42,531 nt of DNA from positions 1 to 42,531 of the forward strand of contig NZ_JNWK01000063.1 of the NCBI RefSeq assembly GCF_000716445.1, written 5' to 3'. How positions within the stretch are numbered: position 1 is the first letter of the stretch; each line of letters starts with the position of its first letter. Shown in pieces: positions 27,438-36,841 of the stretch. The translations under genes were made by a program, and so were the position numbers. The notes beneath the pieces were generated by a model that worked only from the letters and a program-made list of their open reading frames with translations, was not told the DNA's origin and ran no database searches. The DNA is from Streptomyces wedmorensis. Lineage in GTDB: Bacteria > Actinomycetota > Actinomycetes > Streptomycetales > Streptomycetaceae.

Positions 27438-30400
27438 TCAGTCCCTGTCCACCGCGGCGGTCTGGATCAGTACCGGCGCGCTGCGGCGCGTGATCAGCTG
27501 GGCCCGGCCCGTCGGGAGCTTCTTCGGCGGGGTGTTGTGCAGGAACGCGCCTTCCTCGCGGCCGCAGGAGAACAGGAGCGCGGGCGTCCCGACCTCCATC
27601 ATCCGCTTGATGAGCGCGTCGTTCATGCTGCGCATGGCGCCGGTCGTGTTGCGCACGACGACCACATGCAGACCGATCTCCGTGCCCATGGACATCAGGT
27701 CGAGGATCGGCGCCATGGGGTGGCGCATCGGGCTGCCGGAGATCAGCAGGTCGTAGTCGTCGATGAGGACGAACAGCTTGGGTCCCTTCCACCAGTCCCG
27801 CAGGGGCAGACGCTCTGGGGAGATGTCGGGACCGGGTATCCGCTTGGTCAGCGACTCCGCGACCTCCTTGATCGTCGTCTCCATGGTGTTGACCGCGACC
27901 GCGTAGCTGAGTTGATGCTCCTTGGGTACCGCGTCGAAGAGATTGCGTCGAGGGTCGGCGATGATGAACCTCGCCTCGTCGGGGGTGTATCGCTGGATGA
28001 GGGACTGGGCGATCACCTTGAGCAGATTCGTCTTGCCCGTCTCGGTCTCGCCGAAGGCGACCAGATGCGGATGCTGCTCGAAGTCGTGCCAGGCCGGTTC
28101 GAGAGCCTTCTCCTCCAGGCCCAGGGAGACGCGCACATCCCGCTCCGGCGCGGCGATCTCGGAGAACGGCAGCAACTCCGGCAGGAGTTTGACCTGGGGG
28201 GCCTTCGGCCCCTGCCAGGCCGAGGAGATCGCGCCGACGAGCGTCCGGTGCGCGTCCGCCAGCTCCTCCGCGCTCTCCACGCCGTCCGTGCGTGGTACCG
28301 CCGCCATGAAGTGCAGGCGCTCACGGGTGAGGCCACGGCCGGCGACCTTCGGTACGCCCGCAGCCGCCTTGGAGTTGATGTCGGACTCCATCGGCTCACC
28401 CATCCGGAGCTCGAAACGGGTCCCCATGGCGTCGCGCAGCCAGGCGCGGTAGTCCGCCCAGCGGTTGGACGCGATGATCAGGTGCACGCCGTAGGCGAGG
28501 CCGCGAGAGGCGATCTCCTGAATGGCCGACTCCAGCTTGTCGAAGTCCTGACGCAGCGTGAACCAGCCGTCGATGACCAGGAACACGTCACCGTAGGGGT
28601 CGTCGCTGAAGCGACCATCACGGCGTGCCTTGCGGTACTCCGCCATGGACTCCACGCCGCCCGCGGGGAAGGCGTTCTCGCGCCGGTCGATCAGCGCCTT
28701 GATCTCGTTGACGCTGCGGATCACCCGGTCCACGTCCAGCCGGCCCGCCACGCTGCCGACATGGGGCAACCCGCGCAGCGAGGCCAGCGAGCCGCCGCCG
28801 AAGTCCAGGCAGTAGAACTGGACTTCGCGGGGGGTGTGGGTGAGCGCGAGCGCGGTCACCAGCGAGCGTACGAGGGTGGACTTGCCGCTCTGGGTACCTC
28901 CGGCGATGCCGACGTGACCGCCCGCACCCGAGAGGTCCGCCCACAGGTTGTCGCGGAGCTGCTCCAACGGCTTGTCGACCAGACCCACCGGTACCTGCAG
29001 CAGCCCGCGCCCCTGCCCGTCGGCCGGGCAGAGCCCGAACTCCGGGTGGGGGGCCAGGGGCGGCAGCAGCATGTCCAGCGTGGGCGGGGCACTCAGCGGA
29101 GGCAGCCACACCCGGTGGGCGGGAGCCCCCTGTCCCTCCAGCCGGTCCAGGATGATGTCCATCATCGTCTCGGCGCTCTCACCGACGGGCGCGTCGACCG
29201 CCTCGGTCTCGGCGCTCTCCAGCACGCGCGGAGCGATGTACTGCGTGGTGAAGGGCACCACCTGCTGCTCGATGACCGCCTGCCGGCGGGTCCGGGTGGT
29301 GGCCGAACGGTAGGTGCCCGACACATAGGCCGCGCGGAATCGCTCCAGGGTGGAGGTGTCCGTCTTCAGGTAGCCGTGGCCGGGTGCCGACGGCAGCGTG
29401 TAGGCGTCGGGCACGCCCAGCACCGCACGGGATTCGTTGGCGGAGAACGTGCGCAGGCCGATCCGGTAGGAAAGGTGTGACTGGAGCGCGTGGATACGCC
29501 CCTCCTCCAGCCGCTGCGACGCCAGCAGCAGATGCACCGCGAGGGACCGGCCGAGCCGGCCGATCATCACGAATGTCTCGATGAACTCCCGCTTCTGCGA
29601 GAGCAGTTCGGAGAACTCGTCGACGACGACGAACAGCGAGGGCAGCGGGTCGAGAGCGGCACCCGCTGCGCGGGCCTTCTCGTAGTCGTGCACCGAGCTG
29701 AAGTTGCCCGCCGCCCGCAGCAGCTCCTGACGGCGCGTCATCTCGCTCTGCAGCGCCTCCTGCATGCGGTCCACCAGCGGCAGCTCGTCCGCGAGGTTGG
29801 TGATGACTGCCGAGGTGTGCGGCAGCCGCTCCATCCCGAGGAAGGTGGCGCCGCCCTTGAAGTCGACCAGGACGAAGTTCAGCGCCTCGGAGGAGTGGGT
29901 GACGGCGAGGCCCAGGACCAGCGTGCGCAGCAGCTCGGACTTGCCGGAACCGGTGGCGCCGATCAGGATGCCGTGCGGCCCCATTCCGCCACGCGCCGCC
30001 TCCTTGATGTCCAGGTCGACGGGGACGCCGCTCTCCGAGATGCCGATCGGAATGCGCAGCTGGTCCCAGGTGGAGCGGGGCCGCCAGGTGATCTGCGGGT
30101 CCAGCTTCTTGACGTCACCGACGCCGAGCATGGTGGGCAGTTCGAAGTCGGACAGCGTCGGCTCCGACTTCTCGGTGGACTCCCCCGCCCGATACGGGGC
30201 GATCAGCCGTGCGAGCTTGCCCGACACGGCGGCGCTGAGGTGGTCCGGGCGGCACACCAGTGTGTAGTCGTCGGCCCCCGACTCCGTCCGGGTGATCTGC
30301 TCCACCTTGTCCTCGGACACCTGCAGGCGCAGCACGAACTTGTTGTTCCGCCGGGGGAGCGAGCCGGAGAGATCGAGCACGACCGCGTTGCGGTAACCGC

Positions 30401-31409
30401 TGGTCGCCGCCTGGGCGTTCACCGGCACCTTGGCGTCGTCCACCACGATCACGAGATACGGCTCGTTGGCGGAGACCTCCGAGTCGGCCTCGTACCGTCC
30501 ACGCTCACCCAGCTCCTCGCCGCCGAGCAGCTCCTCCAGCTTCTCCCACTCCTGAGCGACCATCCGCACCGGACCGGCGGCGTCGGTCTGCTTGGGATGC
30601 TGGCAGTGCGGCAGCCACTTCACCCACTCCCACTCCTCGGTCGCGGCCCCTGGGCCGGCGAGGACCGCGATCCGTACGTCCTCGGGGGAGTGGAAGGTCG
30701 CCAGTGACGCCAGTACCGCGCGTGCCAGTCCGCGGATCGCGTCCCGGTCGCCGTCCATCAGGATGTGGGCGAAGCCCGGCAGATAGAGGGAGATCGGCGT
30801 CGCGGGAACGGTCGAGTACGCCTCGATGAACCGGCGCAGCGCGTGCGTCGCCACCGGTTCCAGGTCCTCCACCGGAGCGGTCTCCGGAGCCTTGATCGAC
30901 ACGGCGAGCCCCTGCCGACCGGTGCCGATGCGCACCTCGCCGAAGTCCGGATGCGAGGAACGACGCTCCCAGAGCCGCTTGCTGAGGGCCGCCGACCACA
31001 GTCCGGCCGGTTCGGGATGCTGCCACTGCAGATGCTGGCGCTGCTGGTCGGCGGCCTTGCGGACCTTTCGGCGCTCCTGGGCGAGATACCGCAGATAGCC
31101 GCGGCGTTCACCGCGGAGCTTGCGCTTGCGCTCGACCCCGGGCCGCAGCAGGTTCATGACCAGCATCAGAACCATGGACACGGCCATCGCGCCCATCATC
31201 ACGTACCTGATCACGGCACCGATGCCGGGGACGATGAACATCATCGACATGGCCGCGCTCTGGGTGAGCATCGGCATGATGCCGAGCACTCCCATGAAGC
31301 CCTGACTCTCCAGAGCCGGCAGCGGCGGTGGAGCCTGCATACTCAGCTCACCGCTCGGCAGCTCCGGAGCAGAGCGCCGCGCGGGGCGGCGGAACAGCAC
31401 GGTCGACAC
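27438..31409 (-). CDS. eccC: T7SS motor ATPase EccC (FtsK/SpoIIIE family, fused EccCa-EccCb)
   Basis: A 1323-residue ATPase. Two membrane helices lie at about 38-95. Three FtsK-type ATPase modules follow: Walker A GATGSGKS 484-491 with Walker B D597/E598 (LFVVVDEF); GGTQSGKS 837-844 with Walker B D947 followed by Gly, not Glu; and GETETGKT 1120-1127 with D1217/D1218. In known EccC proteins the first module drives transport and the last binds the signal sequence of substrates. Module 1 looks fully catalytic; modules 2 and 3 have altered Walker B, as in other family members. The GTG start has GGGAGG five to six bases upstream. It is divergent from eccD across 235 bp that should hold both promoters. 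All domains are in one chain, unlike the split EccCa/EccCb of ESX-1. Confidence 0.96.
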   Translation of the reverse strand: MSTVLFRRPARRSAPELPSGELSMQAPPPLPALESQGFMGVLGIMPMLTQSAAMSMMFIVPGIGAVIRYVMMGAMAVSMVLMLVMNLLRPGVERKRKLRGERRGYLRYLAQERRKVRKAADQQRQHLQWQHPEPAGLWSAALSKRLWERRSSHPDFGEVRIGTGRQGLAVSIKAPETAPVEDLEPVATHALRRFIEAYSTVPATPISLYLPGFAHILMDGDRDAIRGLARAVLASLATFHSPEDVRIAVLAGPGAATEEWEWVKWLPHCQHPKQTDAAGPVRMVAQEWEKLEELLGGEELGERGRYEADSEVSANEPYLVIVVDDAKVPVNAQAATSGYRNAVVLDLSGSLPRRNNKFVLRLQVSEDKVEQITRTESGADDYTLVCRPDHLSAAVSGKLARLIAPYRAGESTEKSEPTLSDFELPTMLGVGDVKKLDPQITWRPRSTWDQLRIPIGISESGVPVDLDIKEAARGGMGPHGILIGATGSGKSELLRTLVLGLAVTHSSEALNFVLVDFKGGATFLGMERLPHTSAVITNLADELPLVDRMQEALQSEMTRRQELLRAAGNFSSVHDYEKARAAGAALDPLPSLFVVVDEFSELLSQKREFIETFVMIGRLGRSLAVHLLLASQRLEEGRIHALQSHLSYRIGLRTFSANESRAVLGVPDAYTLPSAPGHGYLKTDTSTLERFRAAYVSGTYRSATTRTRRQAVIEQQVVPFTTQYIAPRVLESAETEAVDAPVGESAETMMDIILDRLEGQGAPAHRVWLPPLSAPPTLDMLLPPLAPHPEFGLCPADGQGRGLLQVPVGLVDKPLEQLRDNLWADLSGAGGHVGIAGGTQSGKSTLVRSLVTALALTHTPREVQFYCLDFGGGSLASLRGLPHVGSVAGRLDVDRVIRSVNEIKALIDRRENAFPAGGVESMAEYRKARRDGRFSDDPYGDVFLVIDGWFTLRQDFDKLESAIQEIASRGLAYGVHLIIASNRWADYRAWLRDAMGTRFELRMGEPMESDINSKAAAGVPKVAGRGLTRERLHFMAAVPRTDGVESAEELADAHRTLVGAISSAWQGPKAPQVKLLPELLPFSEIAAPERDVRVSLGLEEKALEPAWHDFEQHPHLVAFGETETGKTNLLKVIAQSLIQRYTPDEARFIIADPRRNLFDAVPKEHQLSYAVAVNTMETTIKEVAESLTKRIPGPDISPERLPLRDWWKGPKLFVLIDDYDLLISGSPMRHPMAPILDLMSMGTEIGLHVVVVRNTTGAMRSMNDALIKRMMEVGTPALLFSCGREEGAFLHNTPPKKLPTGRAQLITRRSAPVLIQTAAVDRD

Positions 31410-31644
31410 CCTTGCCTCCCATCGGGTTCGTGCTTGTGGGCAGGACGGAGCCGCGAGGTACCCGCCGTTCCTCCGGGTGCGTCCTGGTGGTTCCTCAGCT
31501 GACGAAGGGCCCAGGCCGCGATGGCGGAGGCGCGGTGACCCCGGAGTCCTTCGCAGGAGGGCACGGGCGTTGTGCCGAGAAGTTCAGCCCGAACTCGCCG
31601 AACCAGGAGTGAACCCGCCGTGGGAGCGGGTCGTGCATTGCGAC

Positions 31645-33033
31645 GTGAACAGCCATGTGACCAACGAACTGTGCCGATTGATGCTGGTGACGCCCGCGTC
31701 GTCACTCGAGGTCGCGGTGCCCTCGGACGTCCCGCTGTACGACCTCCTCCCGGCGCTGCTCATCTACGCCGGCCCGGACCTCGCGGACGCGGGTGGGGAA
31801 CACGACGGCTGGGTGCTCCAACGGTTCGGCGAGCCCCCCTTCGACGAAGAGCGGACGCTCGCCGCACTCTCCCTGCGTGACGGGGAGACCGTGTACCTCA
31901 GGCCAAGGGCGGCAGAGCTGCCCGCACTCGACTTCGACGACCTGATCACCGGTGTGGCCGCCGGGACGGGCAAGCGCCCCGACCGCTGGCGGGACGCCAT
32001 GACCGGCAGGCTCTTTCTGGGTCTGGCCGCCGGCGCACTGCTGACCGGATTCCTCGCCCTGCTCCAGGACGGCCACCCCCTCGCCCGAGCGGCGGGGGCC
32101 GGCACGGTGGCCTTCCTCCTGATGGCCACCGGCGCCGTCCTCGCCCGAGCGGCCAAGGACCAGGCGGCCGGCGCCCTGCTTGGGCTCGCCGCCGTTCCGT
32201 ACGCCGGTCTCACCGGTTACCTGCTCACCGCCCGCCCCGGCGTGGAGAAGATCTTGCCGGAGCAGGTGCTCGCGGCAGGCGGTGCGTCGCTGGTGGCCGT
32301 CGTGCTGGCCCTGGTCGCCATCTCGGTGACCATGCCGGCCTTCGCCGCCGCCCTGGTGGGCACGGGAGCACTGGCCCTGGGCGGGCTCCTGTCCGCGCTC
32401 GCCGACGCCAAGTGGTTCGAGGCCGCGGCAGTCGTGCTGGTCGCCGCCCTCGTCTTCAACGTCACGGTGCCGATGACGTCCTTCCGCATGGCGGACCTGC
32501 GCATGCAACCCCTGCCGTCCGACGCGGAGGAACTGCAGGAGGACGTCGAGCCCCTGCGCGCGCAGGGGCTGATGGACCGGGCGGTCGTCGCCGACCACTG
32601 CATGACCGCCCTCTTCACGGCGGTCGGACTGGTGTGCACGGTGTCGCTGCTGGTACTGGCCCCCGTCGTCGGCTGGGCCACGACAGGCCTGTCCGTCGCC
32701 GCGTGCGCCGCGCTTCTGCTGCGCAGCCGGGTCGTCATCAGCGCGCGGCAGCGCATGGCGCTGCTCGTCCCCGGAACGGTCGGCCTGGTGATCGTGGTCC
32801 TGCGACTGTCCGGCGAGATGCCGGTGGCCATGAGGCTGCCCGTGGTGGTCGCCTCCGTGATCGTCGCCGCCGGGCTGTGCGTCATCGGAGCCCGGATGCT
32901 GCCCGGCCGCCGGCTGCTCCCCTACTGGGGGCGGGCGGCCGAGATCTCCGAACTGCTGGTGGGCGTCTCGATGCTGCCCCTCGTCCTGGGCGTCCTCGAC
33001 GCGTACTCCTGGGCGCGCAATCTGATGGCCTGA
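31645..33033 (+). CDS. eccD: T7SS membrane pore component EccD
   Basis: A 462-residue protein. Residues 1-100 form a ubiquitin-like domain (CRLMLVTPASSLEVAVPSD to LRDGETVYLRPR). From about 125 there are ten to eleven hydrophobic helices to the C-terminus, with a cytoplasmic loop near 280-310 (MRMADLRMQPLPS type sequence). This matches EccD, the likely membrane channel of the ESX complex. The frame is open from 31477, but the upstream part is Arg-rich and unlike the family. GTG at 31645 or 31657 gives the usual N-terminus; neither has a strong ribosome site. The first gene of the long plus-strand run, it is followed by eccB after 45 bp. Confidence 0.92.
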   Translation: MNSHVTNELCRLMLVTPASSLEVAVPSDVPLYDLLPALLIYAGPDLADAGGEHDGWVLQRFGEPPFDEERTLAALSLRDGETVYLRPRAAELPALDFDDLITGVAAGTGKRPDRWRDAMTGRLFLGLAAGALLTGFLALLQDGHPLARAAGAGTVAFLLMATGAVLARAAKDQAAGALLGLAAVPYAGLTGYLLTARPGVEKILPEQVLAAGGASLVAVVLALVAISVTMPAFAAALVGTGALALGGLLSALADAKWFEAAAVVLVAALVFNVTVPMTSFRMADLRMQPLPSDAEELQEDVEPLRAQGLMDRAVVADHCMTALFTAVGLVCTVSLLVLAPVVGWATTGLSVAACAALLLRSRVVISARQRMALLVPGTVGLVIVVLRLSGEMPVAMRLPVVVASVIVAAGLCVIGARMLPGRRLLPYWGRAAEISELLVGVSMLPLVLGVLDAYSWARNLMA

Positions 33034-33078
33034 CCAGAAGCCCTCATCTCCTCACGACCCCAAGCGAGGTAGCTTCAG

Positions 33079-34551
33079 ATGCATACGCGGCGGGACCAGG
33101 TCCAGGCGCATCTCTTCACCCTGAGCAGGGTCACCGGCGGACTGATCCGGGCGGAGCCGGACGCCGCCGAGATCCCGATGCGCCGCTTCACCCTCGGCGC
33201 GGTCGCGGGCACCGCGATCGGCCTCGTCAGCCTGGGCGGCCTGGTGGCCTTCGGGCTCATCTCTCCTGGCATCAACAACTCCTTCAAGAAGCAGGGCACC
33301 ATCGTGGTGGAGAAGGAGACGGGAACCCGGTACATCTTTCTGGACGGTGCCCTGCATCCCGTGCTCAACCACACCTCGGCCCTTCTTGTCAGCGGTAAGC
33401 CCGCCACGCAGAAGAAGGGCGGCCTGTTCGGCGGTGCCTCGGGCATTCAGACGATCTCCGTCAAGTCCCTCAAGGGGGTACCCAAAGGCCCGCCGATCGG
33501 CATCGTCGGCGCGCCCGACAACCTGCCCGACGCCAAGGCGTTGGACCGCGGCTCCTGGACGGTCTGCTCCGCCGCCACCCCCTCCCCGGACGGCACCGTG
33601 CAGAAGTCGGTCACCGCCTATCTCGGCGGCGCCGGCAAAGGCGTCACCGAACTCGACGACCAGCAGTCCTTGCTCGTCACATCGGATGACCGGACGTTCC
33701 ACCTCGCCTGGACGGACCGCCGGCTCAAGATCCCCTCGGCCCCGGCACTGACCGCGCTCGGCTACGCCGGCGCCACCTCCTTCGACGTCAAGGCGTCCTG
33801 GCTGAACTCGCTTCCGGCGGGCGCCGACCTCAAGGGCCCTGAGGTACCGGGCCGTGGCGCGGCGGGACCAGCGGTCGGCGGCGCGGCGACCAGGGTCGGA
33901 CAGGTCTTCCGGGACCCGAGCGGATCGTCCTTCCTCCTACTGAAGGACGGTCTCTCACCGCTCAGTGAGACGGAGGCCGCGCTGGTGCTCGCCGACCCCC
34001 GGACGGCTCTGGCCTATCCGAGGGCGCAGGTGCTCCCTATCGAGGTCGGTACGTCGGCGGTCGCCGGTGCCCCCCGGTCGGCCCGGGAGCCGACCGGAGC
34101 ACAGCACCCCGGCAAGCCCCCCACGGCGGTGGCCACCGGGGGCGCCGCGACGCGCGTCCCCTGTTTCCGGGTCACGCCGGGCACAGCGGGGGAGGGCGCC
34201 AAGCTCCGGATCGCCTTCCGCGACAGCGCGCCGGCCAAGGTGGCAGCCCCGGCCGTCGCCCCGCCGAGCCCCGCCGTTCCCGGGAGCTCCCAGGTCGCGG
34301 ACCGCGTGGTCGTGACCCCTGGCAGCGGAATGCTGGTCAGGCAGGAGGCTCCGGCGGGTGAGGCGGAGCCGCGGATCTATCTCATCACCGACCTGGGCGT
34401 GAAGTACGCGCTCACCGCCGACGTGGCGAAGAAGCTTGGCTACGACGCCGCCGGCGCCGTGGCCATGCCGTCCACGGTGCTCGACCTGGTCCCCACAGGT
34501 CCGGCACTCGACCCCGAAGCGGCCAGGCAGCCGCTCGCGGCGAACCCCTGA
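33079..34551 (+). CDS. eccB: T7SS component EccB
   Basis: A 490-residue protein. The basic cytoplasmic start MHTRRDQVQAHLFTLSRVTGG is strongly typical of EccB. It is followed by RRFTLGAVAGTAIG and one membrane helix at about 38-62. The remainder is a large extracytoplasmic repeat domain, with a conserved cysteine pair (VCS near 168; VPCFRV near 358) that forms a disulfide in known structures. An Ala/Pro/Gly-rich section at about 330-415 interrupts it. EccB is the main periplasmic-side part of the secretion complex. The ribosome site is GCGAGG. The substrate-like gene array begins 78 bp after the stop. Confidence 0.94.
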   Translation: MHTRRDQVQAHLFTLSRVTGGLIRAEPDAAEIPMRRFTLGAVAGTAIGLVSLGGLVAFGLISPGINNSFKKQGTIVVEKETGTRYIFLDGALHPVLNHTSALLVSGKPATQKKGGLFGGASGIQTISVKSLKGVPKGPPIGIVGAPDNLPDAKALDRGSWTVCSAATPSPDGTVQKSVTAYLGGAGKGVTELDDQQSLLVTSDDRTFHLAWTDRRLKIPSAPALTALGYAGATSFDVKASWLNSLPAGADLKGPEVPGRGAAGPAVGGAATRVGQVFRDPSGSSFLLLKDGLSPLSETEAALVLADPRTALAYPRAQVLPIEVGTSAVAGAPRSAREPTGAQHPGKPPTAVATGGAATRVPCFRVTPGTAGEGAKLRIAFRDSAPAKVAAPAVAPPSPAVPGSSQVADRVVVTPGSGMLVRQEAPAGEAEPRIYLITDLGVKYALTADVAKKLGYDAAGAVAMPSTVLDLVPTGPALDPEAARQPLAANP

Positions 34552-34629
34552 GAACCCGAGGAAACCCCCGGACGAACCGCACGGTCGGCGCATCGCGGGA
34601 CCGCGGCGGAACAACAGTGAGGAGAACCC

Positions 34630-34947
34630 ATGTCAACACCGATTGCCCAGAACTTCGAGGGAATGCGCGCGGGAATCGGCGCGGTCATCAACTGCTGGGA
34701 AGGAGTCGAAACCATCCTCGCGAAGGCGACCGCCGACGCCAACACCATGCTCGCGTCCTGGGAGGGTTCCTCGGCAAGTGCCTTCAGGAACCTCATGGCG
34801 GAGTGGCTGCGAGTGATGTACCTCGCCAACGAGCGCCTCAAGGACCTGGACGAGGTCCTCAAGGACGTCCTCAACGAGCAGGTCGCGAAGGAAGGCGACC
34901 GGGCTCAGCGGATGAAGCAGCTCGAGTTCAACAAGCAGTTGGGCTGA
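34630..34947 (+). CDS. WXG100 protein
   Basis: A 105-residue protein with W44-E-G46 in the turn between two predicted helices, 30 to 40 residues each. The ribosome site AGGAGAA lies just before the ATG. The C-terminal part is strongly charged (QVAKEGDRAQRMKQLEF). It is the first substrate-like gene after eccB and is 47 bp before a second WXG100 gene; such pairs usually form a heterodimer of EsxB/EsxA type. Neither member of this pair has a clear C-terminal YxxxD/E signal. Confidence 0.88.
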   Translation: MSTPIAQNFEGMRAGIGAVINCWEGVETILAKATADANTMLASWEGSSASAFRNLMAEWLRVMYLANERLKDLDEVLKDVLNEQVAKEGDRAQRMKQLEFNKQLG

Positions 34948-34994
34948 CCGTCCGGTACGCCCGAAAGACCACGACCTCCTGAGGAGAGATCCGT

Positions 34995-35351
34995 ATGACC
35001 ACACCCAACAATCCCGTCGACGCGGCATTCGATTCGCTGTTCGGGCCGCTCTTCGAGATGGGACAGGCCTACGCCTACGCCATCGAGCCGATCCTCGACG
35101 GACTGGACGAACTCGGCAAGGTGACCGACGTGGTGGAGAACTCCGTCGCCACCATGAAGGCCAACGTCGAGCTGAACTTCGATGGCTGGGCGGGGGCGAG
35201 CAAGGCGGAGTTCACGCGTGTCCACCAGGAGACGGCCGCGCATCTCGTGGCCATCTCGGACTGGCTGCTGGAGATGAAGCAGAAGGTCGGTGTGCTCGTC
35301 CAGGGCGTGTCGGACGACGACAACGCGACGGCACAGCGTCTGAGCCAGTGA
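34995..35351 (+). CDS. WXG100 protein, paralogue of the one beside eccC
   Basis: A 118-residue protein with W65-A-G67, later than usual because of an N-terminal extension of about 20 residues (PNNPVDAAFDSLFGPLF). The core is a close relative of 27020-27319: NVELNFDGWAGASKAEF, then VHQETAAHLVAIS and ATAQRLSQ at the end. The ribosome site GAGGAGAG precedes the ATG. It probably pairs with the protein encoded just upstream. A strong hairpin follows, so the pair may be made in larger amounts than genes further down. Confidence 0.88.
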   Translation: MTTPNNPVDAAFDSLFGPLFEMGQAYAYAIEPILDGLDELGKVTDVVENSVATMKANVELNFDGWAGASKAEFTRVHQETAAHLVAISDWLLEMKQKVGVLVQGVSDDDNATAQRLSQ

Positions 35352-35360
35352 TCGCCGGCG

Positions 35361-35409
35361 CACGAACGGGCCCATCGCCGGCCTGAACCAGAGGCCGGCG
35401 CCGTTCGTG
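35361..35409 (+). terminator. two-part hairpin after the WXG100 pair
   Basis: Outer stem CACGAACGG (35361-35369) with CCGTTCGTG (35401-35409); inner stem CGCCGGCCT (35376-35384) with AGGCCGGCG (35392-35400); loop GAACCAG. It starts ten bases past the stop. Confidence 0.75.
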
Positions 35410-35524
35410 CCATCCAGCGCCGAGGTACCGAAGGGACCCTCTGGCAGACGGTGTCTCGGCAGCCTGAGCCATGCTACGGGTCCCTTCGCCCGGAACGCAG
35501 ACCACTACCCCGAGGGGGATCGAA

Positions 35525-35860
35525 GTGTCCACGCCATCAGGTCGGATCAGTCAGGACATCGCCAACACCACCTTCGCGATCAAGAAGATCGAGAACGCGG
35601 TGACGAACCTCAACAAGATCGTCACCGACATCGGCACACAGACCGACAACGCCGGTTTCCAGGGCGATGCCAAGCTCGCCCTCGACGACGCCGCCGCCAC
35701 GCTCCAGACCGATCTGCGCAACGAGATCGCCGACCTCGAGGCGTACGGCCAGTTGGCACAGGCGGAACTGGACGCCCAGGAACAGGCTGAGGATGCCCGC
35801 CGCGCCCAGCTGGAGAGTATGGGAAGCACGATGCAGACCCCCACGTACCCCACGCGCTGA
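35525..35860 (+). CDS. WXG100-like protein with FQG in place of WXG
   Basis: A 111-residue protein of two long helices. F45-Q-G47 lies exactly where the other small proteins here have W-x-G, so this looks like a WXG100 member with Trp changed to Phe. The first helix contains ISQDIANTTFAIKKIENAV. The second is highly charged and rich in Ala, Glu and Gln (AQAELDAQEQAEDARRAQ). GTG start with GAGGGGG upstream; an upstream in-frame start (35471) would add 18 residues unlike the family. No export motif is visible. It might be a secreted partner, a chaperone or a degraded copy. Confidence 0.75.
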   Translation: MSTPSGRISQDIANTTFAIKKIENAVTNLNKIVTDIGTQTDNAGFQGDAKLALDDAAATLQTDLRNEIADLEAYGQLAQAELDAQEQAEDARRAQLESMGSTMQTPTYPTR

Positions 35861-35959
35861 CCCGGTTCCCTGCCGCGGGACAGAAGCCGGCCCAGGGCTC
35901 GGACCACGCCCTGACATCGACCGAAGCAATCGCACACACCGCTGAGCCAAGGAGCTCAC

Positions 35960-36262
35960 ATGCCAACGTCAGGTTACTCGTACTCGACGGACGACGTCCG
36001 TAACGGCGCCTCGATCCTCCTCAGTAACCACGCAGCGTTCCTGGACGAGATCAACAGTCTGGAGAACCAGGTTCTCCAGTCCACGTCGGGCTGGCAGGGA
36101 GCGTCAGGTGACGCCTTCCGCCTCACCATACAGAACATAAGGAAGCACCTCGACGAGACGGCCAGGGGGATCGAGATGACGTCGCAGCACCTCAGCGCGC
36201 TGGCCGACGACGTCGAGGAGGAGGACAGCGCGACCGCGGGGCGCTTCCAGCAGCTGGGGTAG
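35960..36262 (+). CDS. WXG100 protein
   Basis: A 100-residue classical WXG100 protein: W45-Q-G47 in SGWQGASGDAFR between two helices, and an acidic C-terminus (DDVEEEDSATAGRFQQL). The end resembles the EDDAATAQRLS tail of the WXG100 proteins at 27020 and 34995. AAGGAG precedes the ATG. A perfect 12-bp hairpin terminator follows. Confidence 0.88.
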   Translation: MPTSGYSYSTDDVRNGASILLSNHAAFLDEINSLENQVLQSTSGWQGASGDAFRLTIQNIRKHLDETARGIEMTSQHLSALADDVEEEDSATAGRFQQLG

Positions 36263-36302
36263 ATCCCGCCCCGCCGTGGCGGGAGCACTGCCGCTCCAGG
36301 CT

Positions 36303-36330
36303 GTGGGCCCCGCGACGGCGCGGGGCCCAC
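36303..36330 (+). terminator. 12-bp GC-rich perfect hairpin
   Basis: Arms GTGGGCCCCGCG (36303-36314) and CGCGGGGCCCAC (36319-36330) with loop ACGG, 41 bp past the WXG100 stop and 41 bp before the next gene. Confidence 0.75.
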
Positions 36331-36370
36331 GCCGTTGTGATCGCCGATGCCACCCCCAGGAAGGGTCTTG

Positions 36371-36811
36371 ATGGCAGGAAAACGCACCGCAGCCGATCCG
36401 GCGGAGGTCATCGCCTATGGAGAGTTCCTGCGGCACATCGCGGAACCGGAAGGAAAGGACGCCACCGGACTCGGCGGCGCCATCGAACTCCTCCGGCCGT
36501 TGTCCGTGCCCGTACCGGACTCCGTGTACCTGCCCAGCGGAGCGGCGTTCGCCAGGGAGCTCAACGGCAACCTGGAACGGCTGCGCGTCGCTCTGGGAGA
36601 GACGGGGACCGATTGCCGCCTCCTGGGGGAGGCGCTGGTGCAGGCCGGCCGGTCCTTCCGTGACGCGGAGGAAGCGAGAAGCGCCATGGTGGCGAGCCTG
36701 GGACCGAAGGTTCCCGCGCTCCGGCCGACGGACGCGTCACCCCTCGGGGGCCCGACGGAACAGGCAGGCGCCGACCCTCAGCCCGTTGTGGACGATCCGG
36801 CACAGAACTGA
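36371..36811 (+). CDS. T7SS-associated helical protein, cassette copy 1, first gene (PE/EspC-like)
   Basis: A 146-residue protein. Residues 10-110 should form a long helical hairpin: AEVIAYGEFLRHIA, then LGGAIELLRPLSV and LERLRVALGETGTDCRLLGEAL. The C-terminal 35 residues are Pro/Asp-rich and disordered. It is related to the 171-residue protein at 38865: AEVIAYGEFL aligns with ADVAAFGQFL, and F96-R-D-A-E100 aligns with Y99-A-S-A-E103. There the tyrosine gives a YxxxE export signal; here it is Phe. PE and EspC proteins have the same plan. ATG at 36371 has GGAAGGG upstream. First of three genes repeated at 38865-41038. Confidence 0.72.
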   Translation: MAGKRTAADPAEVIAYGEFLRHIAEPEGKDATGLGGAIELLRPLSVPVPDSVYLPSGAAFARELNGNLERLRVALGETGTDCRLLGEALVQAGRSFRDAEEARSAMVASLGPKVPALRPTDASPLGGPTEQAGADPQPVVDDPAQN

Positions 36812-36841
36812 GAACCAGGTGAAGAGAGAGGGGACGCGGTC

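Noticed and set aside
27303..29480. 725-codon open frame on the plus strand
   Set aside because: Antisense to eccC, whose three ATPase modules are unambiguous.
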